Source: Sipunculus nudus
Taxonomy: Eukaryota; Annelida; Sipuncula; Golfingiida; Sipunculidae
Direction of reading: 5' to 3'
DNA length: 64,000 bases
NCBI GenBank assembly: GCA_026874595.1
Contig: CM049312.1
Coordinates: forward strand, 29,165,456-29,229,455
Shown: positions 23,757 to 36,489 of the stretch, piece by piece
Position numbering within the stretch: the stretch's first letter is position 1
How the letters are laid out: every line of letters starts with the position of its first letter
Made by a program: the position numbers and the translations under genes
Notes under the pieces: model-generated
What the model was told of the DNA's origin: nothing
What the model saw: only the letters and a program-made list of their open reading frames with translations
Databases searched by the model: none

Positions 23757-24731
23757 TAGAAAGAAGTGGAAAATCCGTGGAATAACTATATGTTCGTGTG
23801 TGTAGCATATCTTAAAAAAAGTACTTTCCCGTCTAACAAGTTTACACAGTGTATACAGTATAAAATAACTTGCGTCTCCTTTAAAGTTATCCATATCCGT
23901 CACCTGGGTTCTAAAAGTGAGAGGCAAAAAAATGTATTTCACGTTCACTCCGCAGATGACAGGACAATAGGAACAGCACTTACTATGTGTCATTGTTCTG
24001 AGTTTATTTCCTCCAGTCTGTATCATATTTTAATGTATAGATCCTTGCGGTGATGGATTCTCCAGACCATTTTTTGACGAAAATCACGTCAAGGGCTCCT
24101 GCTACAGGCTGAACGGTTTCCCCTTTGGGTGGAGGATTTCAAAAAAAGAATGCCGGCAGCACGGAGGGGAGCTCGTGAGCATCGAGAGCCAAGCAGAACT
24201 TGATCACATTAAAACCGCTTTCGGGTCCATTCCAGGTGATACACGTACATGGTGACAAGTTTCTGGTTAAGACAATGTGCTTCCGTTATCAGTAAATTTT
24301 ACATCATGTGCAATTTTATTCTGAAATGCACTCTTTCTATAAACATTGAACATTAATCAATCAGATTCTTCATATGGCTCATACTGCTCCAATACTACAT
24401 GAATGCGCTGAATTCATTGTCATTTGCGCCCTTTAATTATGTAATATTATATAAATATTAATGATGAGTAATATTTAAGTGTCGTATTTCTCCAGGAGCC
24501 AGCATTTTTAAAGGATTCTGGACAGGTGGAGAATACAAGATGGCCACCTACAAATGGCTTTGGGATGCTACAGGAAAGACTATCAGGTTCGACAATTGGG
24601 CTGATCTTCAGAAGGATCCTTTTGATACCGTCAGAAATTGGATCTATATGGACACCCGCTATTTCAAATGGTATCGTGCCTGGGAATCAACTCGTTGCAA
24701 GGGGATATGCGAGAGGCCTACAATTAGTTAG
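21613..24731 (+). CDS. Secreted C-type lectin-like protein (gene 1)
   Basis: Predicted exons are 21613-21625 (start, weak), 22181-22351, 24041-24235 and 24496-24731, all phase 1, together 615 nt or 204 aa. The N-terminus gives a short hydrophobic leader (LGLCVPIVQ), then a four-Cys module (CSGLC ... C ... C). Exon 3 encodes the first CTLD half: PCGDGF, SCYRLNG, W, then KKECRQHGGELVSIES. Exon 4 encodes FWTGGEY, WLWDATG, FDNW, the RNWIYMD segment, AWESTRCKGICERP and a stop. The splice sites (TATAG|ATCC, CCAG|GTGA, CTCCAG|GAGC) are good. The calcium motifs EPN and WND are absent, and there is no Cys in the RNWIYMD region where the family normally has one. A soluble recognition or immune role is inferred from the family only. 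The first coding exon is the least certain part. Confidence 0.75.
23677..23754. repeat. (CT)n(AT)n microsatellite
   Basis: CT run followed by TA run, in the intron between the N-terminal exon and the CTLD exons of lectin gene 1. Confidence 0.95.
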
Positions 24732-25899
24732 CTCATAGACCTATTCCTCTACACTTGCGATATATATTGGCGACGAGTGAAACAACTTGTTCTGGTCCGT
24801 ATTATCAATATAACAATGTTATGTCTCGATCGACAAAAGGAGAAGCGAACTGTAAGAACATAATTTGCTCTGCCTTAACCACTGTTATTAAAAATTTTCA
24901 ATCATAAGATAGAGTGAATGTCTTTAATCCTATCAGCCATTGGTCCAGGTGATATAATTTACTTTAATGTATGACTGACATGTGACCATACCCTGTAGGT
25001 GGCGCCTCCTTTAACAGCTCTCTGCAACCCAATTTACCCAACATGGTCTTTTTACATTTTTTTCAGATAAGTCAATTACAAATAAGGACATTTTAGCCTT
25101 CAAATTAAATAGAAGGAATTCTTAGAGATAGGGGAAAAAATAAATACTATCTTGAATGAAATTGTTTTCAAACTAATGTTTCTAGATACAATGAATTTTG
25201 CTTATTGCAATATTTTTTTTTTATATTTTCACATGTTTGCTTACACGGCGCAAATTGTTTTGCCCTTTAAATACCTTAACATTATTAAAAGACCATATGA
25301 ACAAGCTTCAATTAATTACATTTTGAAACTGCCGAACTGTTATTAAGACTGCTACAATTTTGCGATTAAACGGAAAGTTAACTGATTGTTAACAAACATT
25401 TTTATCATTCATTGCAGTAGAAAAGCATATATCCATATATTAATTAACAGATCATTTCATCACCACCAGCTTATTCTATTGCTGATACCTGACACTGAAG
25501 TATTATGGTCCCTTTTATTTACGAAGAAAGATTATAATGCATAAAAGTATGAAACTGGAAAAAATCAGCTTTGAATAAAAATTCGACATATTCTTTTATT
25601 TGTTGAATGCCAAGCATTAGTATCATCACTAATAATACATATTAACAGCTAGGAGCTCATGACTCTTTTTCGGGATGCTGAGGCAAAGAGGATACTTGAA
25701 TCCTGGTGTGAATAGGCATCATATTGCTCTGGGAGCAAGGTAGTGGATATTATATAGCATATATATATATATATGATGTAAAGAAAAAACTATACTTGGT
25801 TTTCTGCAGGCATTTCATGACTTATTAGTTTCATACCACACGCTCAGACCGTGTGGCACTCTTCAAATTTTGTAGCCTAAAAGTGCTGTGAATATCAGC
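24732..25899. other. No gene seen
   Basis: 3' flank of lectin gene 1. AT-rich, no domain-bearing frame. A small TA run lies at 25757-25774. Confidence 0.45.
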
Positions 25900-27965
25900 T
25901 GCGGGGGTCTATTGTAAAGTCATTGGGGTCAGGATCAGCTGTGTGGTGACATCCATCTTTGTTGAGGGCCGGCATCTGGTATTTTCACTAGTCCGAGTGC
26001 TGGGGGCTGCGTATAAGGAAACCCTAGATTAATATTGTGCTGGTCTGTTTGTTATCGCTTGTTTGGTGTTGCTGTTATATATTCCGCAGCAGGAATTTAA
26101 ATGCGTGTTTACATGCCGTCAAAAGTTCATTTCGTTTGTTTAGAGATGCGAGTTGGGGTTGACATATAATGAAGTATTTCTCCAAAAGGCACAAACTACA
26201 TCTGTTTGTTGCCGGAGTGTAGGGTTTTGCACGTTTGAGAATTTCCTATGTTATGTTTTGCCGCGCGTTGTTATCTTTTAGTTCCCAGATATATTAAGTA
26301 AGCTCTGTTCTTTGTTTGCTGGCTGCATTATTGAACGAGGTGTTGTAGTTATTAAATCTGGTTTAAAGGGGTTCTGTTTTGACCCGACGCATGTCTGATT
26401 TGCTTTATAACTGTTGTCTTCGGTGGTAACTGTTGCCTGAAATAACACTGACTCTGTAAGGCATTGTCAGGGTATAGGGCAGTCAGCGGGATTTCTACAG
26501 TTGCATTTTTTGGCTGGTGGTGTTTCACTGTTTTTGGAGATGATAGTTTTACTGTGCCCATCGATGTTATGTTTTAGGTTGGTCATGCAGCTGTAGCTGA
26601 TTTTGATTGTGTTGCGGTTGAACAGTTTGTTTAGTACATGGTTGGGGGGGGGGAATTCTTCATCGCGCATTTTAAAGAAATTTCTGCCGATGTTGATGGC
26701 GACATTTTTACCGTATGTTGGTTAAAATATATGATGTTTCGCTGTCGTTTTTTCTTTTGACTGCTGTTACTGTCTGTTTTTGGTGTAAATTTCAGTTGGT
26801 ACTTGTATCCACTTTTTTGGATTGTTCTTGATATGGGGGTGTTGCTTCTTTAAAAGTTTCTCCATCACATGATATCTCCCTTAGTCTCTTGTTGATGGAA
26901 TCTGGTATGTTCTTTATTTCTCTCGGTGGGTGGTTGCAATTGCGATATACATATACTAGTTTGTTGTTGGGCTTGTTGTATGGTGAGTATTTTCATTCGA
27001 GATGTTTAGTATGACATCGAGGAAGTTGACGATTTTCATGTTTGCTTCAATTGTTTTTTTCAGGTTGTGGCTCTTGAATATGGCCCCGATGTCTTTTTTA
27101 TGTTTTCTGTTTGTCAGAGGGATGCTTTTATTACTCCAAGGCCATCGTCACTATATAGACCAAAATCTTTGTTGTTTTTTTTTGTGATTTCGTAAATGTT
27201 ATGAAGGAATATTTCTCCATTTGTATGATGTTATTGAACCATGATAGTACAGCTGCCGTGTTCTTCCACAGGTTTAGACCTGAACGTTCATGGACTTTGC
27301 TGTTAATTTTGTCGACTGGTTGTTTGCTAATCTTCTCGACCTCGGTTTTTGATGATTTTTTAAGCCGGTTTGTGGGGTTATTGGCAAAATTTGGTTGTGA
27401 TCTTTCAATGTTATGAATGTTGGGCTGTTGTGTTAATTCTATCATGAAGCTTTAAAGACTCTGTAATATATTTTGATTCTTGCTCGATAGAGTGGATGAC
27501 TGTTTGGCTCACCTTTTTGTAGGTTTTTCTTGTGATGTTCTTCTACAGTAGGTCTGTATACACTGAAGCCTCTAATTTGTAGAAATTACAGGTTTTGTCT
27601 GCGGGTACGAGGAGTTCTTCTGTCGTTTTTATTTTCTTGTTGATGTCGGCTGATAATTGGTTTTGGAAACGACAATCTACTTTGCGGAACCTTATTGTTT
27701 CAATCATTTTGGACAGTCTGTTTTCAAAGTTCGACGTTTCCGGTATAGTTGGTGGTGTCTTTCTAGAATTAAATCAAAAATGTTTCCGTCTTGTTGTCGC
27801 GAACTAGTTTGGCTTATGGATTCAAATAGAAGTTGGCTTTCCGTCTGATACGTTTGCAGAAGTGTTCCGTTTTCTCAATGAGTTTTCAGTTGTAAACTTT
27901 TTCATTTGGCAGCGGGATGTCTTGTTGGAGTAATTGGAGTTCGTTCCATGTCAGCAAACTTCGCT
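25900..27965 (-). mobile_element. Relict Penelope-like retroelement
   Basis: Reading the minus strand from 27965, pieces recall Penelope-type proteins in the right order. There is an N-terminal region with VPADKTCNFYKLE-like text. Then come KISKQPVDKINSKVHERSGL and LWKNTAAVLSWFNN (27131-27400), and the reverse-transcriptase motif LYSDDGL near 27110-27150. These are followed by KISYSCMTNLK and CNCRNPADCPIP (26470-26600), and finally a GIY-YIG-domain-like tail with ELKDNNARQN, RAKPYTPATNRCSLC and LNKRNELL near 26100-26330. Frames change repeatedly and part of the polymerase seems missing, so it is an old relic. The element abuts a (TA)n run at its 5' side. Confidence 0.8.

Positions 27966-27968
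<3 letters not shown>

Positions 27969-28026
<58 letters not shown>
27969..28026. repeat. (TA)n microsatellite
   Basis: TA run immediately beside the Penelope-like relic. Confidence 0.95.
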
Positions 28027-28034
<8 letters not shown>

Positions 28035-29429
28035 CAGGGTTAGGTCCTAATACAGTGGTTCTTTTTCTTTTAATATTACTTCATAATCGATCTATTCCTA
28101 TTAATATTACTATTACAACATTTTTTCTATTACATTTACTTTACTTTTAAATGGTGATATTTACATATGCTGACCTTGCCCTCAACATTAACCCACACCC
28201 CTTTCCTGTTGGTGAAACTTTTTTTTTCGTCTATTTAATTGTAGTTCATGTAATTATTATCCTAAATTAAAAATGGGAAGTAAATTTATATCCTTTAGAT
28301 CAAATAAGGCTTCTCTACAGCAATTAATGCTCACTCTTGGCTTAGATTAAAGTTCAGGAATATGTCCAGCAGGTCGTGATCAGTACAACATAAACCCAGT
28401 TCAGGTAGGTCTATATTCAGAGAAGTTAAAGACACTTTCTTCTACATTTATTTATACATTTTAAACAATGTTCATAAAAATCTAATTAAAGAACTTCATG
28501 ATAAGAATATTTAAAAATAGTACGTTTTGAATAATCCTGAAACAAAAAAATATTTAAGGAATGTTTGGTACAATTTAGTGTAATTAAATACGATAACTTC
28601 CTGTTCAACTTTGCATAATCGAAGTAATATTTATCTATATCTTTAAATCTTTAATTAATGTACAAACAATATGCAAATAGTCCTTGCTTGAAGCTTTCAA
28701 ATTCAACCTATTCATATCCATCAAAACAATGAAGTCGCGCGGTTTTCATGAATACCAAAAGTTTAATATATCGCGTCGGATAAGTCTATTTTAATGTATC
28801 TTACGTAGGTGTTTATTACACATGATAAACAAGTTTTCAAACACAGTCAACAAGATTTGTTCAAGCCATAGTACTTAGACTGCAATACCCCATGGTTAGT
28901 ATAAACAGGTCCTCATTCACTGTCTGTTGCACCACTATTTATCTCATCAAATGTTATGGCATCAGAATGTCTACTCTGAAGTAACCAAAGATCAGCAACA
29001 CAGTAGAAGTACTGTCTAGCGTGAGCTGATAAAAACTTGCCCCAACTGCAGTGTTAACTGACCAAGCCTAGTTAGTTAATCTACACATAACCCAAGGGTT
29101 TATCTAATTAGTTATCATCTTAAGCCAGTGCCTAATGCCCTGTTCCCACTAGACCATGACAGCAACTAGCATGGACGAACCACACTACAACTACAGCCTT
29201 TTCCTGTGTTTCAATATAATCAAACAAACGCTTCATCCATAACCTGTTCTAGTCTAGGGTTGTAATAGTTAAAGTAATAGCTTTTATTCTATTACTTAGG
29301 ATTCTTTTACTATTACTATTACTATTGCAGGTTTAAATTTCTTGACTTTTGCTCTTACTCTTACTATTACTTTGAAAACCTGTAATATTCTATTACTATT
29401 ATCATTATATATTACTATTACCTCATCCC
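28027..29429. other. No gene seen
   Basis: AT-rich non-coding DNA. At 29260-29420 there is a tract of irregular TATTACTATTAC trinucleotide-like repeats. Confidence 0.45.
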
Positions 29430-29431
29430 TG

Positions 29432-29475
<44 letters not shown>

Positions 29476-29556
29476 GCTGTAGAAAAACAACACTGTATAT
29501 TCACTACAGACTGTTACGGGATGCGACCCGATCCTCAGGTAAATGTTGTTAGAATG
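29430..29556 (+). repeat. Microsatellite-linked dispersed repeat, copy 1
   Basis: A (TA)n run is followed by about 85 bp containing GAAAAACAACACTGT, ACAGACTGTT and GGGATGCGACCCGATC. The same block is found in inverse orientation at 49700-49795, again next to a (TA)n run, so the TA tract is probably part of the repeat's end. Confidence 0.75.
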
Positions 29557-30109
29557 AAGCTAACGGCATGGTTTGAAAAGCCGGGACTTTACGAGATCAC
29601 GAGATTATGCTTTGTGCGTCTAGGGGAGGGTATGTTAATCGCTGACACTGATCCGCGGGATAAGACGGGGTACACGTGCGAAGCTGGAACATAACAGGGG
29701 AAAGAAGTTTATTGTTGATTTATAATTTTATTACTTTTTACAAAGATTTTACCAGGAAGCCCATTCAGTACAGTATGCTGATTTTAAACAGGGTCCTGGG
29801 TGCAGTGAAAATTCCAGTTGTATACACATATGGTATTAAATACACACCATATAAAAGGCAAATATACTACACTCATACCAAGTGGACTCGAATCGACAAA
29901 CTCATCAAGAGGTAGTGGCAACGCAAAGTCCCTCAACACTGCATGGCAGTGAGATAGCAGCTACCTGAAAGTAAGTCTGCCGAGCGGATCCTCGTGAGGT
30001 ATGGGTGAGCGAGCACGTTAAACATTTGTATGAATGCTAGGTTTTAAAATATTTTAAAGTTAATAAGTTTTGATGGCGGCACTTGGAGATAATTTCAGCT
30101 CTTGAGTTC
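29557..30109. other. No gene seen
   Basis: Short open frame 29676-29915 without recognisable domain. Confidence 0.4.
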
Positions 30110-30770
30110 AACAATGATCCGGGGGAGGGGGGCAATTGCTATAAGTAGTTTTTCAGACAAACAGAGATCACACTTTCTAGGCCCACAGAAGTAAGGTTCT
30201 GCCCTGGCCGAGATTTCCCAGGAGAGCTCATTATTGATATTCTTGTCTGTTTTGGTCTAGATGTGTTTCGACAGCTCAGTGTATTAGCGTGGGATCTGTT
30301 ACGAAAGGATTGTTTGTCGTTATTTTATCTGGTCTTGAAATCATCTTCAGTACACCCTATGTAATATTACTCGTCATTGTCTGCTCAAACTGTTGCCTTA
30401 TAGAAAATGCATCTCAGCTGACACTGACCATCCATAGGGCATTCATCTTTTTTACGGCAGTTACATTGTTTTACAGGTTCATTTGCAGCTATGTTAATAT
30501 TAAGGACTTCCATTATTTTTGCTGATTCGGTTAGACATGTTGGGTAAACAGCTGGATCTAATTTTCAAATTGTTTCTGTTGAATTGCTTGTGGTACCTGT
30601 GATGTTTTGGGAAGTGTTTTAGTCAATTAGCTTTATGAATTGTCTTCCAACGTTGGTTTTTACCTGACGGCTGTAGGGGGGATTGAACCATATCATTTTT
30701 TCCTTTTTATTTCCTGTTTCTTTCGCTTTTCACTGCGGATTCAACATAATTTAGTAATATGTAATAATAA
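30110..30770 (-). mobile_element. Relict Penelope-like element, C-terminal part
   Basis: Minus-strand translation gives, across frames, a Cys-rich stretch comparable to the CNC..DCP linker. It then gives ELSKHI, NNELSWEI, ARAEPYF and CDLCLSEKLLIA, the signature found at the end of the GIY-YIG region of Penelope-like proteins. It is more decayed than the copy at 25.9-28.0 kb, and from the same broad family. Confidence 0.65.
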
Positions 30771-31934
30771 AAGTGATAGATAATTACAGTTGTCAAAGTA
30801 ATAGTAATAGTAATAGAAATTGTCTAATAACTACACAACCCCATTAAAGAGGGAAATATAAAACATAAACTTGAATAGCTTACAATAAGCGCTTTCAGTA
30901 AATCAATTTTGCTTTCCTAGCAAGAGCACTTTTTCATGTATTTCACAGATACAAACAGCAGTCAAATTGACAGGTTACTTTACCAAAGAATCTTCACGGA
31001 ACGAGCTAATAACTCAGACACGCGTGGAATTATTTTTACGTTATTAACAGGAATAAAATCCCTTTAAAAAGTTTAGGTGTGCATAATCCTTACATTTCAG
31101 ATATATTTAATAATAAAAAATGTGTATTAATCGCGTATGTATAGTTTGGTTTAGAATAAAAATTAATAACATTTTGACAGGTTCATTTCCAGAGAGAAAA
31201 GTCCATGCAGCTTCACATATCGAAAAAACTTCTCTAATATGCGGGTTTCTTTGATTTATATAACAGGTTGCAGGTAACTAGTACAAGTGTTTATATTCTC
31301 CCTTAAACATTTGAATGAAATATATTTTGACCGAACCGACACACGTTTTCAAAGTTAAACCAATTACAATGGAACAAAGGAAGCAATTTTCATTATTAAT
31401 TGAATATCAATTATTTTAAAGTAAAATTACATTTTCCTTTTTGTTAAAGATTGTAAGAGAAGAAGATATTTACAGCTGACTGACACAACATACAAGTAAA
31501 CAAAATGGATGAAAATCATAAATATATTTGACTTTCCATTTTCACCATAAAAGTAACTTTTGGATGCAGAGGAAAGAACCTTGATGAGAAAAGATGGTCC
31601 ATTATCTTTGACAGGGCAATATAGCACAACGGAGCAAACCATGTAACTTTGGCCTTAAGGAACATTATGATCACATTTATAATGAAAAGAATTAAACAGT
31701 GATAATAAAATAACTTTAAGAAACTGTCACCCCTTTGGTGTATTGCTACAAATTGTATTGAAAGAAACCTTAAGCGACGCCTATGTAAATAGATCTAATG
31801 AAAATGGTCTAAATGGATGACACTATTTGTCACATATAATAAAGGAGTGTCTAATCTAATTTAATTTCAGAGTTCAATGTGTATCAATTCATTAAACGAA
31901 GATTTATTTCACAACGCCTCAGTTCATTTTGAAC
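30771..31934. other. No gene seen
   Basis: AT-rich flank of the retroelement that starts at 31935. Confidence 0.45.
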
Positions 31935-32023
31935 TGTAGTTATGTGACTGGAAATTTTTAGAGGTCAGAGGCCACGCTCGCACCGGACGTTTTCAGCGAG
32001 CGTGGTATCTTAGTTACGTGCAA
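31935..32023 (+). repeat. Split direct repeat A1
   Basis: About 89 bp beginning TGTAGT and ending TTAGTTACGTGCAA, repeated as A2. Confidence 0.9.
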
Positions 32024-32063
32024 TCCACGGGCGAGATCGCTGCTCACAGCTGGAAAGATATTA

Positions 32064-32922
32064 TGGGAGATATTGAAGGTAAACTTGACTTTCTGATTCA
32101 GAAACTTGATAATTTGGACGCTAAAGTGATAACGATTGAACAGAGAATCAATTCAGAGCATGCTCTCGTCAAAGAAAACCATTGGGACTGGATTTAAAAG
32201 TAAGTGAGAAACTCGAGTCAGTCGAAAGCGCTGCGTCACGTGTACAGATCACGGGTGGTTCAGACGCCTGTGTCGAGCCAGGCAGAAATGTATCAAATTC
32301 AGGCTTTGCCACACCATGCCTAGAGCCGGACGGGGGTCCTGGAGGTGAAAACTCTCATTCCACAGCCCCCTGGGAATCATTGCAGGAAGAATATAATGCT
32401 ATTAAAGACTCGTTACAAGGTGTTAAACTCCCGTCTGATCACAAGTTGCATGATTCCCGCATCGGTATACGAAGAGACGACCAACAAGTTTTTAATACGC
32501 TCAGTCGATCTGGAAGATATATTGAGATTGCACTGAAGTGGGTAGCGGTACATGCTACCAGTAGTTCGCTTGGCCAGGAATCGCTGATTCAACTGCATAC
32601 AATTTTGCTTGCCCATTTAAGATATATTCAAGCGGAATCAGCAGCCCTGCAGGTTCAAAGTAATTTTGATGAAGGTGTCGCAAAATTTTTCAGGAGCCTG
32701 CAATATAACACATATGCGCTGAATAGTCAACATTTGGAACATTTAAAGACTGCTGTCGAGTTTTGTAGTCTGCGCGGACAAATACAGCGGGGACGCAGCA
32801 GAGGTCTAACAGGGCGAAGAGGACAGTCACGTGGAAGGGGCTACATTCCAGATAGATTTCATCAACTTACTAATCGGAATATCCCTCATACGCGCCCAGC
32901 CCCCTCCCCTGAGGAGTCTTAA
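32064..32922 (+). pseudogene. Gag-like region of the YR retroelement (fossil)
   Basis: Starts with a short predicted coiled coil, continues with a helical region, and ends in an Arg/Gly-rich tail of the nucleic-acid-binding kind. Position directly after A1 and before the polymerase fits the first open frame of Ngaro/DIRS elements. Confidence 0.6.
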
Positions 32923-33131
32923 ATGTGTATACTAGTGACTCATAATTGGGAACAGTTTTCATTCGGTGTGCATTTTATGACTTGATGTTGTTTATGGTAT
33001 TACGCATAACATGAAAGATATTATATGTCAATAATTTGCATGTACATCGAACTTTTACCACTAGTAGGTATATTTTTTCCTCTTTAACAGTGTTTTCACC
33101 AGTGCGGACAAGTTCGTCATGATTATTAATA

Positions 33132-36011
33132 TTGTCGGCCTACTTTGGTATGGGTTTATCAGAACAGTTAGTTAACCACATTGCAGAATGGGAAAGAATA
33201 GCTTCTCCAACGGTTGTTAATTGGATTAGAGAGGGTGTGCCCCTGTGTTTTGACAACTCGATTCCACCTCCTCAAATATTAAGTAATAAAAAGTTTAATC
33301 TTGCGGAAAGTAAATTCGTGGACAGTGAGGTACAAGATCTCGTTAAGGAAGGTGTTATACAAAAGGTCGGGGCTATTCCACATAATGTGTCGCCTATAGG
33401 CACTGTTCCAAAAAGACAAGTTAAATATAAGCTTATAACTGATCTCAGATTTCTTAATGCCTACAGCGTACCACCGACATTCTGCAATGAAGATATCAGA
33501 GAGGTTATTAACCAGATACGCCCAAATGATTTGCTGATTACTTTAGACATTAATTCAGGTTTTCTACATGTACCAAATGCCAAGAAATACCACAAATTTT
33601 TAGGTTTTAAGTGGCGTGGAAAGTATTATCAGTGGAGATGTCTTCCTTTCGGCTATAATGGTAGTCCATATTATTTTCATAAGATAATTCGTTGTGTTGT
33701 AAAAACACTTCGGGAGAAAGGTCTCCGAGTTGTAGCTTTTGTTGATGATTTTTTGTTAATGTGTGATCCAGCACATGTGCATTCCGACACTGAGTGTTTT
33801 TTAAATGTCATTTCTTCACTTGGATTTCGTGTCAATTGGGCCAAGTCATCGTTAGATCCGAGTACTTTAAAGGAGTTTATTGGTTTTGTGATTGACACAA
33901 ATAAGGGTGATGGTCATGTGTGGATATATGTCCTAAAACGAAGGATACATATTTTGAAACACGATATAAGTCGTATCTTGCGCTCAGGAACAGCCACTGC
34001 CAGGGCGCAATCTCGTGTCGCAGGCCAGTATCTCCATGTGTCGTGTTGTTCTTCCTGGAAAGTTGTTATTAAGGAACTTATATCGATTACTCAAGTCGCG
34101 TTCAACATGGCAGGACAAACTGGTGATAGACACAGGGACTATGAAAGATTTACAATGGTGGTTCAACGCAATGTCGTCATGGAACGGAAGGGCCATTGTA
34201 CACAAACAGATCCAGGGTCAGTTAGTTACCGACGCTTCCAGCTCTGGATGGGGCGCTCATTTTCTAGACAGCCAAGCAGCAGGCTATTGGAATCACCGAA
34301 TGTCACAGGAACATTCAAACTATCGCGAGCTAATGGCAGTAATGATGGCCATTCTGTCATTATCCCAAGAACTAGCCAACAAACATATTCAACTGCTCTC
34401 GGACAACATCACTACCGTGGCATACATGAACAATCTGGGTGGTCCGCAACACAAGCTCACCCAACTAGCCAAAGCCATATGGGCCGAGTGTGCAGACAGG
34501 AATATAACAGTAGAGACCAAATATATAGCGGGAAGGGACAATTCAGTAGCCGATGGTCTGTCCCGCTTGTCGAACAAATACGAATGGAGCCTTCATCCGC
34601 AGATATTTATTGTGATCGACAAGATGTTCGGCCCTCACCATGTAGACAGATTTGCTTCGTTTGCTACAGCACTGCTGCCAAACTACAACAGCCTTTACAA
34701 AGACCCACATACTATGGCTGTAGATGCGCTGGCGCAAAACGATTGGCACGACTACAACAATTTTGTCAACGCTCCGTTCAGTCTTCTGTCCAGGGTTGTA
34801 AGAATCATCAAAACGCAACAGGCCGACGCTACAGTGATTGCGCCTTTTTGGCCAGCTCAAAGATGGTGCAGAGAACTGAGGAACATGTGCATCGCGCCGC
34901 CGCTCCGAATCCCAAACAATCACTTTGCCATCAGGGCCCCAAGCTCCACCGCAGAACCACTAAGAAACAGGAGATGGCGACTGTTTGCCTGGCCAGTCTC
35001 TGGGAAGCCAAGGCGTTACAGTTTGGACTATCAGACAGAGCAGCTAAACAGCTGCCGTTAGCATGGGCTACCTCTACACTGTCTACATATAATCGGTTTG
35101 TTAGCAGGCTAAGTCTGTATTGTCAAGGCGGTGATCCGAGTTTGGCCACACCAGGTAATGTGGTCGATCTACTTTGCGATATTACAGATGGGTCTGCGCG
35201 CCCTGAATCTCAACTAAAATTGGCAATGGCCGCCATCAAATGTTACTTTGATGCTTCGAGTATGTCTTCGCCGACCGATAATCCGATTGTTCAAAAAATG
35301 TATTCTGCCTTGGTCAAATCAGGTACACTTGCACCGGCAGCGCGCACTAAAGTGATGCCACTAGAGCCGTTCTCAAGACTGTTTAAAGCATGGCCGGATA
35401 ACAAAGACCTTAGTACGGATAGATTACGCCTGAAAGCTGTTACTCTATTGGCGATAGTGTTCATGGCCAGACCCTCTGATCTGGCCCCGCGGGGACAGAG
35501 GTTTGATCCATCTTCAATGACTTGCAGGGCTCATGTGCTTTCAACTAACAACATGGTTTTTGAAGACGACGGTTCTCTTGTGGTTCGGTTTTTTGGTATA
35601 AAGAATGACACTTCGCGGTCTGGTTTTGAGGTAGTGATTCCTCCAACAGATGACCCTCAGACAGGCCCGGTGCAATGCGTGCGAGAATATATCAATCGTA
35701 CAGCCACCATCAGAGGGGCTATTCCGGACAGTCCACTATTTCTCACGCTCAGACAGCCTTATCAGGCGGTGTCGAGTTGTATCATAAGTAAAACTTTAAG
35801 GCAAGCCATAGCGCTCGCCGGTTTAGACACCAAGGTGTTTAAAGCCAAAAACTTCAGGCCTTCCGCCGCTACGGCTGTTGTAGCCCAGAACGTTTCACAG
35901 GAGGCTGCCATGCAAATTGGTCGCTGGAAAACGCAGGCAGTTTTCCAGGCACATTATGTTTATCCTCGTGCACCAGCGTCATACACGGATGGACTTCTGG
36001 GTGGAGTCTAA
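33132..36011 (+). pseudogene. RT - RNase H - tyrosine recombinase region of the YR retroelement (fossil)
   Basis: Domain order: reverse transcriptase (about 33.3-33.95 kb, with FVDDF as the catalytic box), RNase H (about 34.2-34.6 kb, VTDASSSGWG at its start) and tyrosine recombinase (about 35.0-36.0 kb, with FMARPSDLAP, the FRPSAATA box and a C-terminal HYVYPR holding the likely nucleophile). A tyrosine recombinase in place of an integrase separates this order from LTR elements. Broken. Confidence 0.88.
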
Positions 36012-36196
36012 TTTTTATTACCGCTTTACGTAGCTTATTTATGGGCTTGTTTCCTTCTGGTCCTTTATAATGTTTCTGTTTGCTTATAATTGCTACGGTG
36101 ATAATCTAGTGTACCTTATATTTATACTTTTGTATTACCACATTGTATGTGAACTTTAGTTATTCCACGGGTGCAGGTGTTATTCATTCTCCTCAT

Positions 36197-36249
36197 TAAG
36201 GCTTGACAATAAACATTTCAAAGTCATTGTGACGTAAGTTTGTTAAAAC
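36197..36249 (+). repeat. Split direct repeat B1
   Basis: 53 bp beginning TAAGGCTTGACAATAAA and ending GTTTGTTAAAAC, directly followed by A2. Confidence 0.9.
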
Positions 36250-36337
36250 TGTAGTCATGTGACTGGAAATTTTTAGAGGTCAGAGGCCACGCTCGCACTG
36301 GACGTTTTCAGCGACGTGGTATCTTAGTTACGTGCAA
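36250..36337 (+). repeat. Split direct repeat A2
   Basis: Second copy of A1, contiguous with B1. Confidence 0.9.
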
Positions 36338-36436
36338 GGTTTTTATTTGTAATTGTAATTTGTAATTTCACAGGTATATATGTTGGTTCAGACTAGGTAA
36401 ATGATAAGCTTTGTGGATTGTGTGTATCTAAGAGGC

Positions 36437-36489
36437 TAAGGCTTGACAATAAAAATTTCAAAGTCATTGTGACGTAAGTTTGTTAAAAC
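36437..36489 (+). repeat. Split direct repeat B2
   Basis: Second copy of B1, separated from A2 by about 99 bp of unique sequence. Marks the right end of the element. Confidence 0.88.

Larger units (their letters stand above)
31935..36489 (+). mobile_element. Tyrosine-recombinase retrotransposon, Ngaro/DIRS-like
   Basis: About 4.55 kb. It has split direct repeats: A1 (31935-32023) at the left, and B1 (36197-36249), A2 (36250-36337), B2 (36437-36489) at the right, the layout known for Ngaro-type elements. Between them lie a Gag-like region, then reverse transcriptase, RNase H and a tyrosine recombinase. Treated as a fossil: most of the coding region is readable, with roughly two breaks. The repeats are nearly identical to their partners, so the insertion is probably young. 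Confidence 0.9.

Noticed and set aside
34543-34923. 126-residue minus-strand frame
   Set aside because: Antisense shadow of the polymerase region of the tyrosine-recombinase retroelement.
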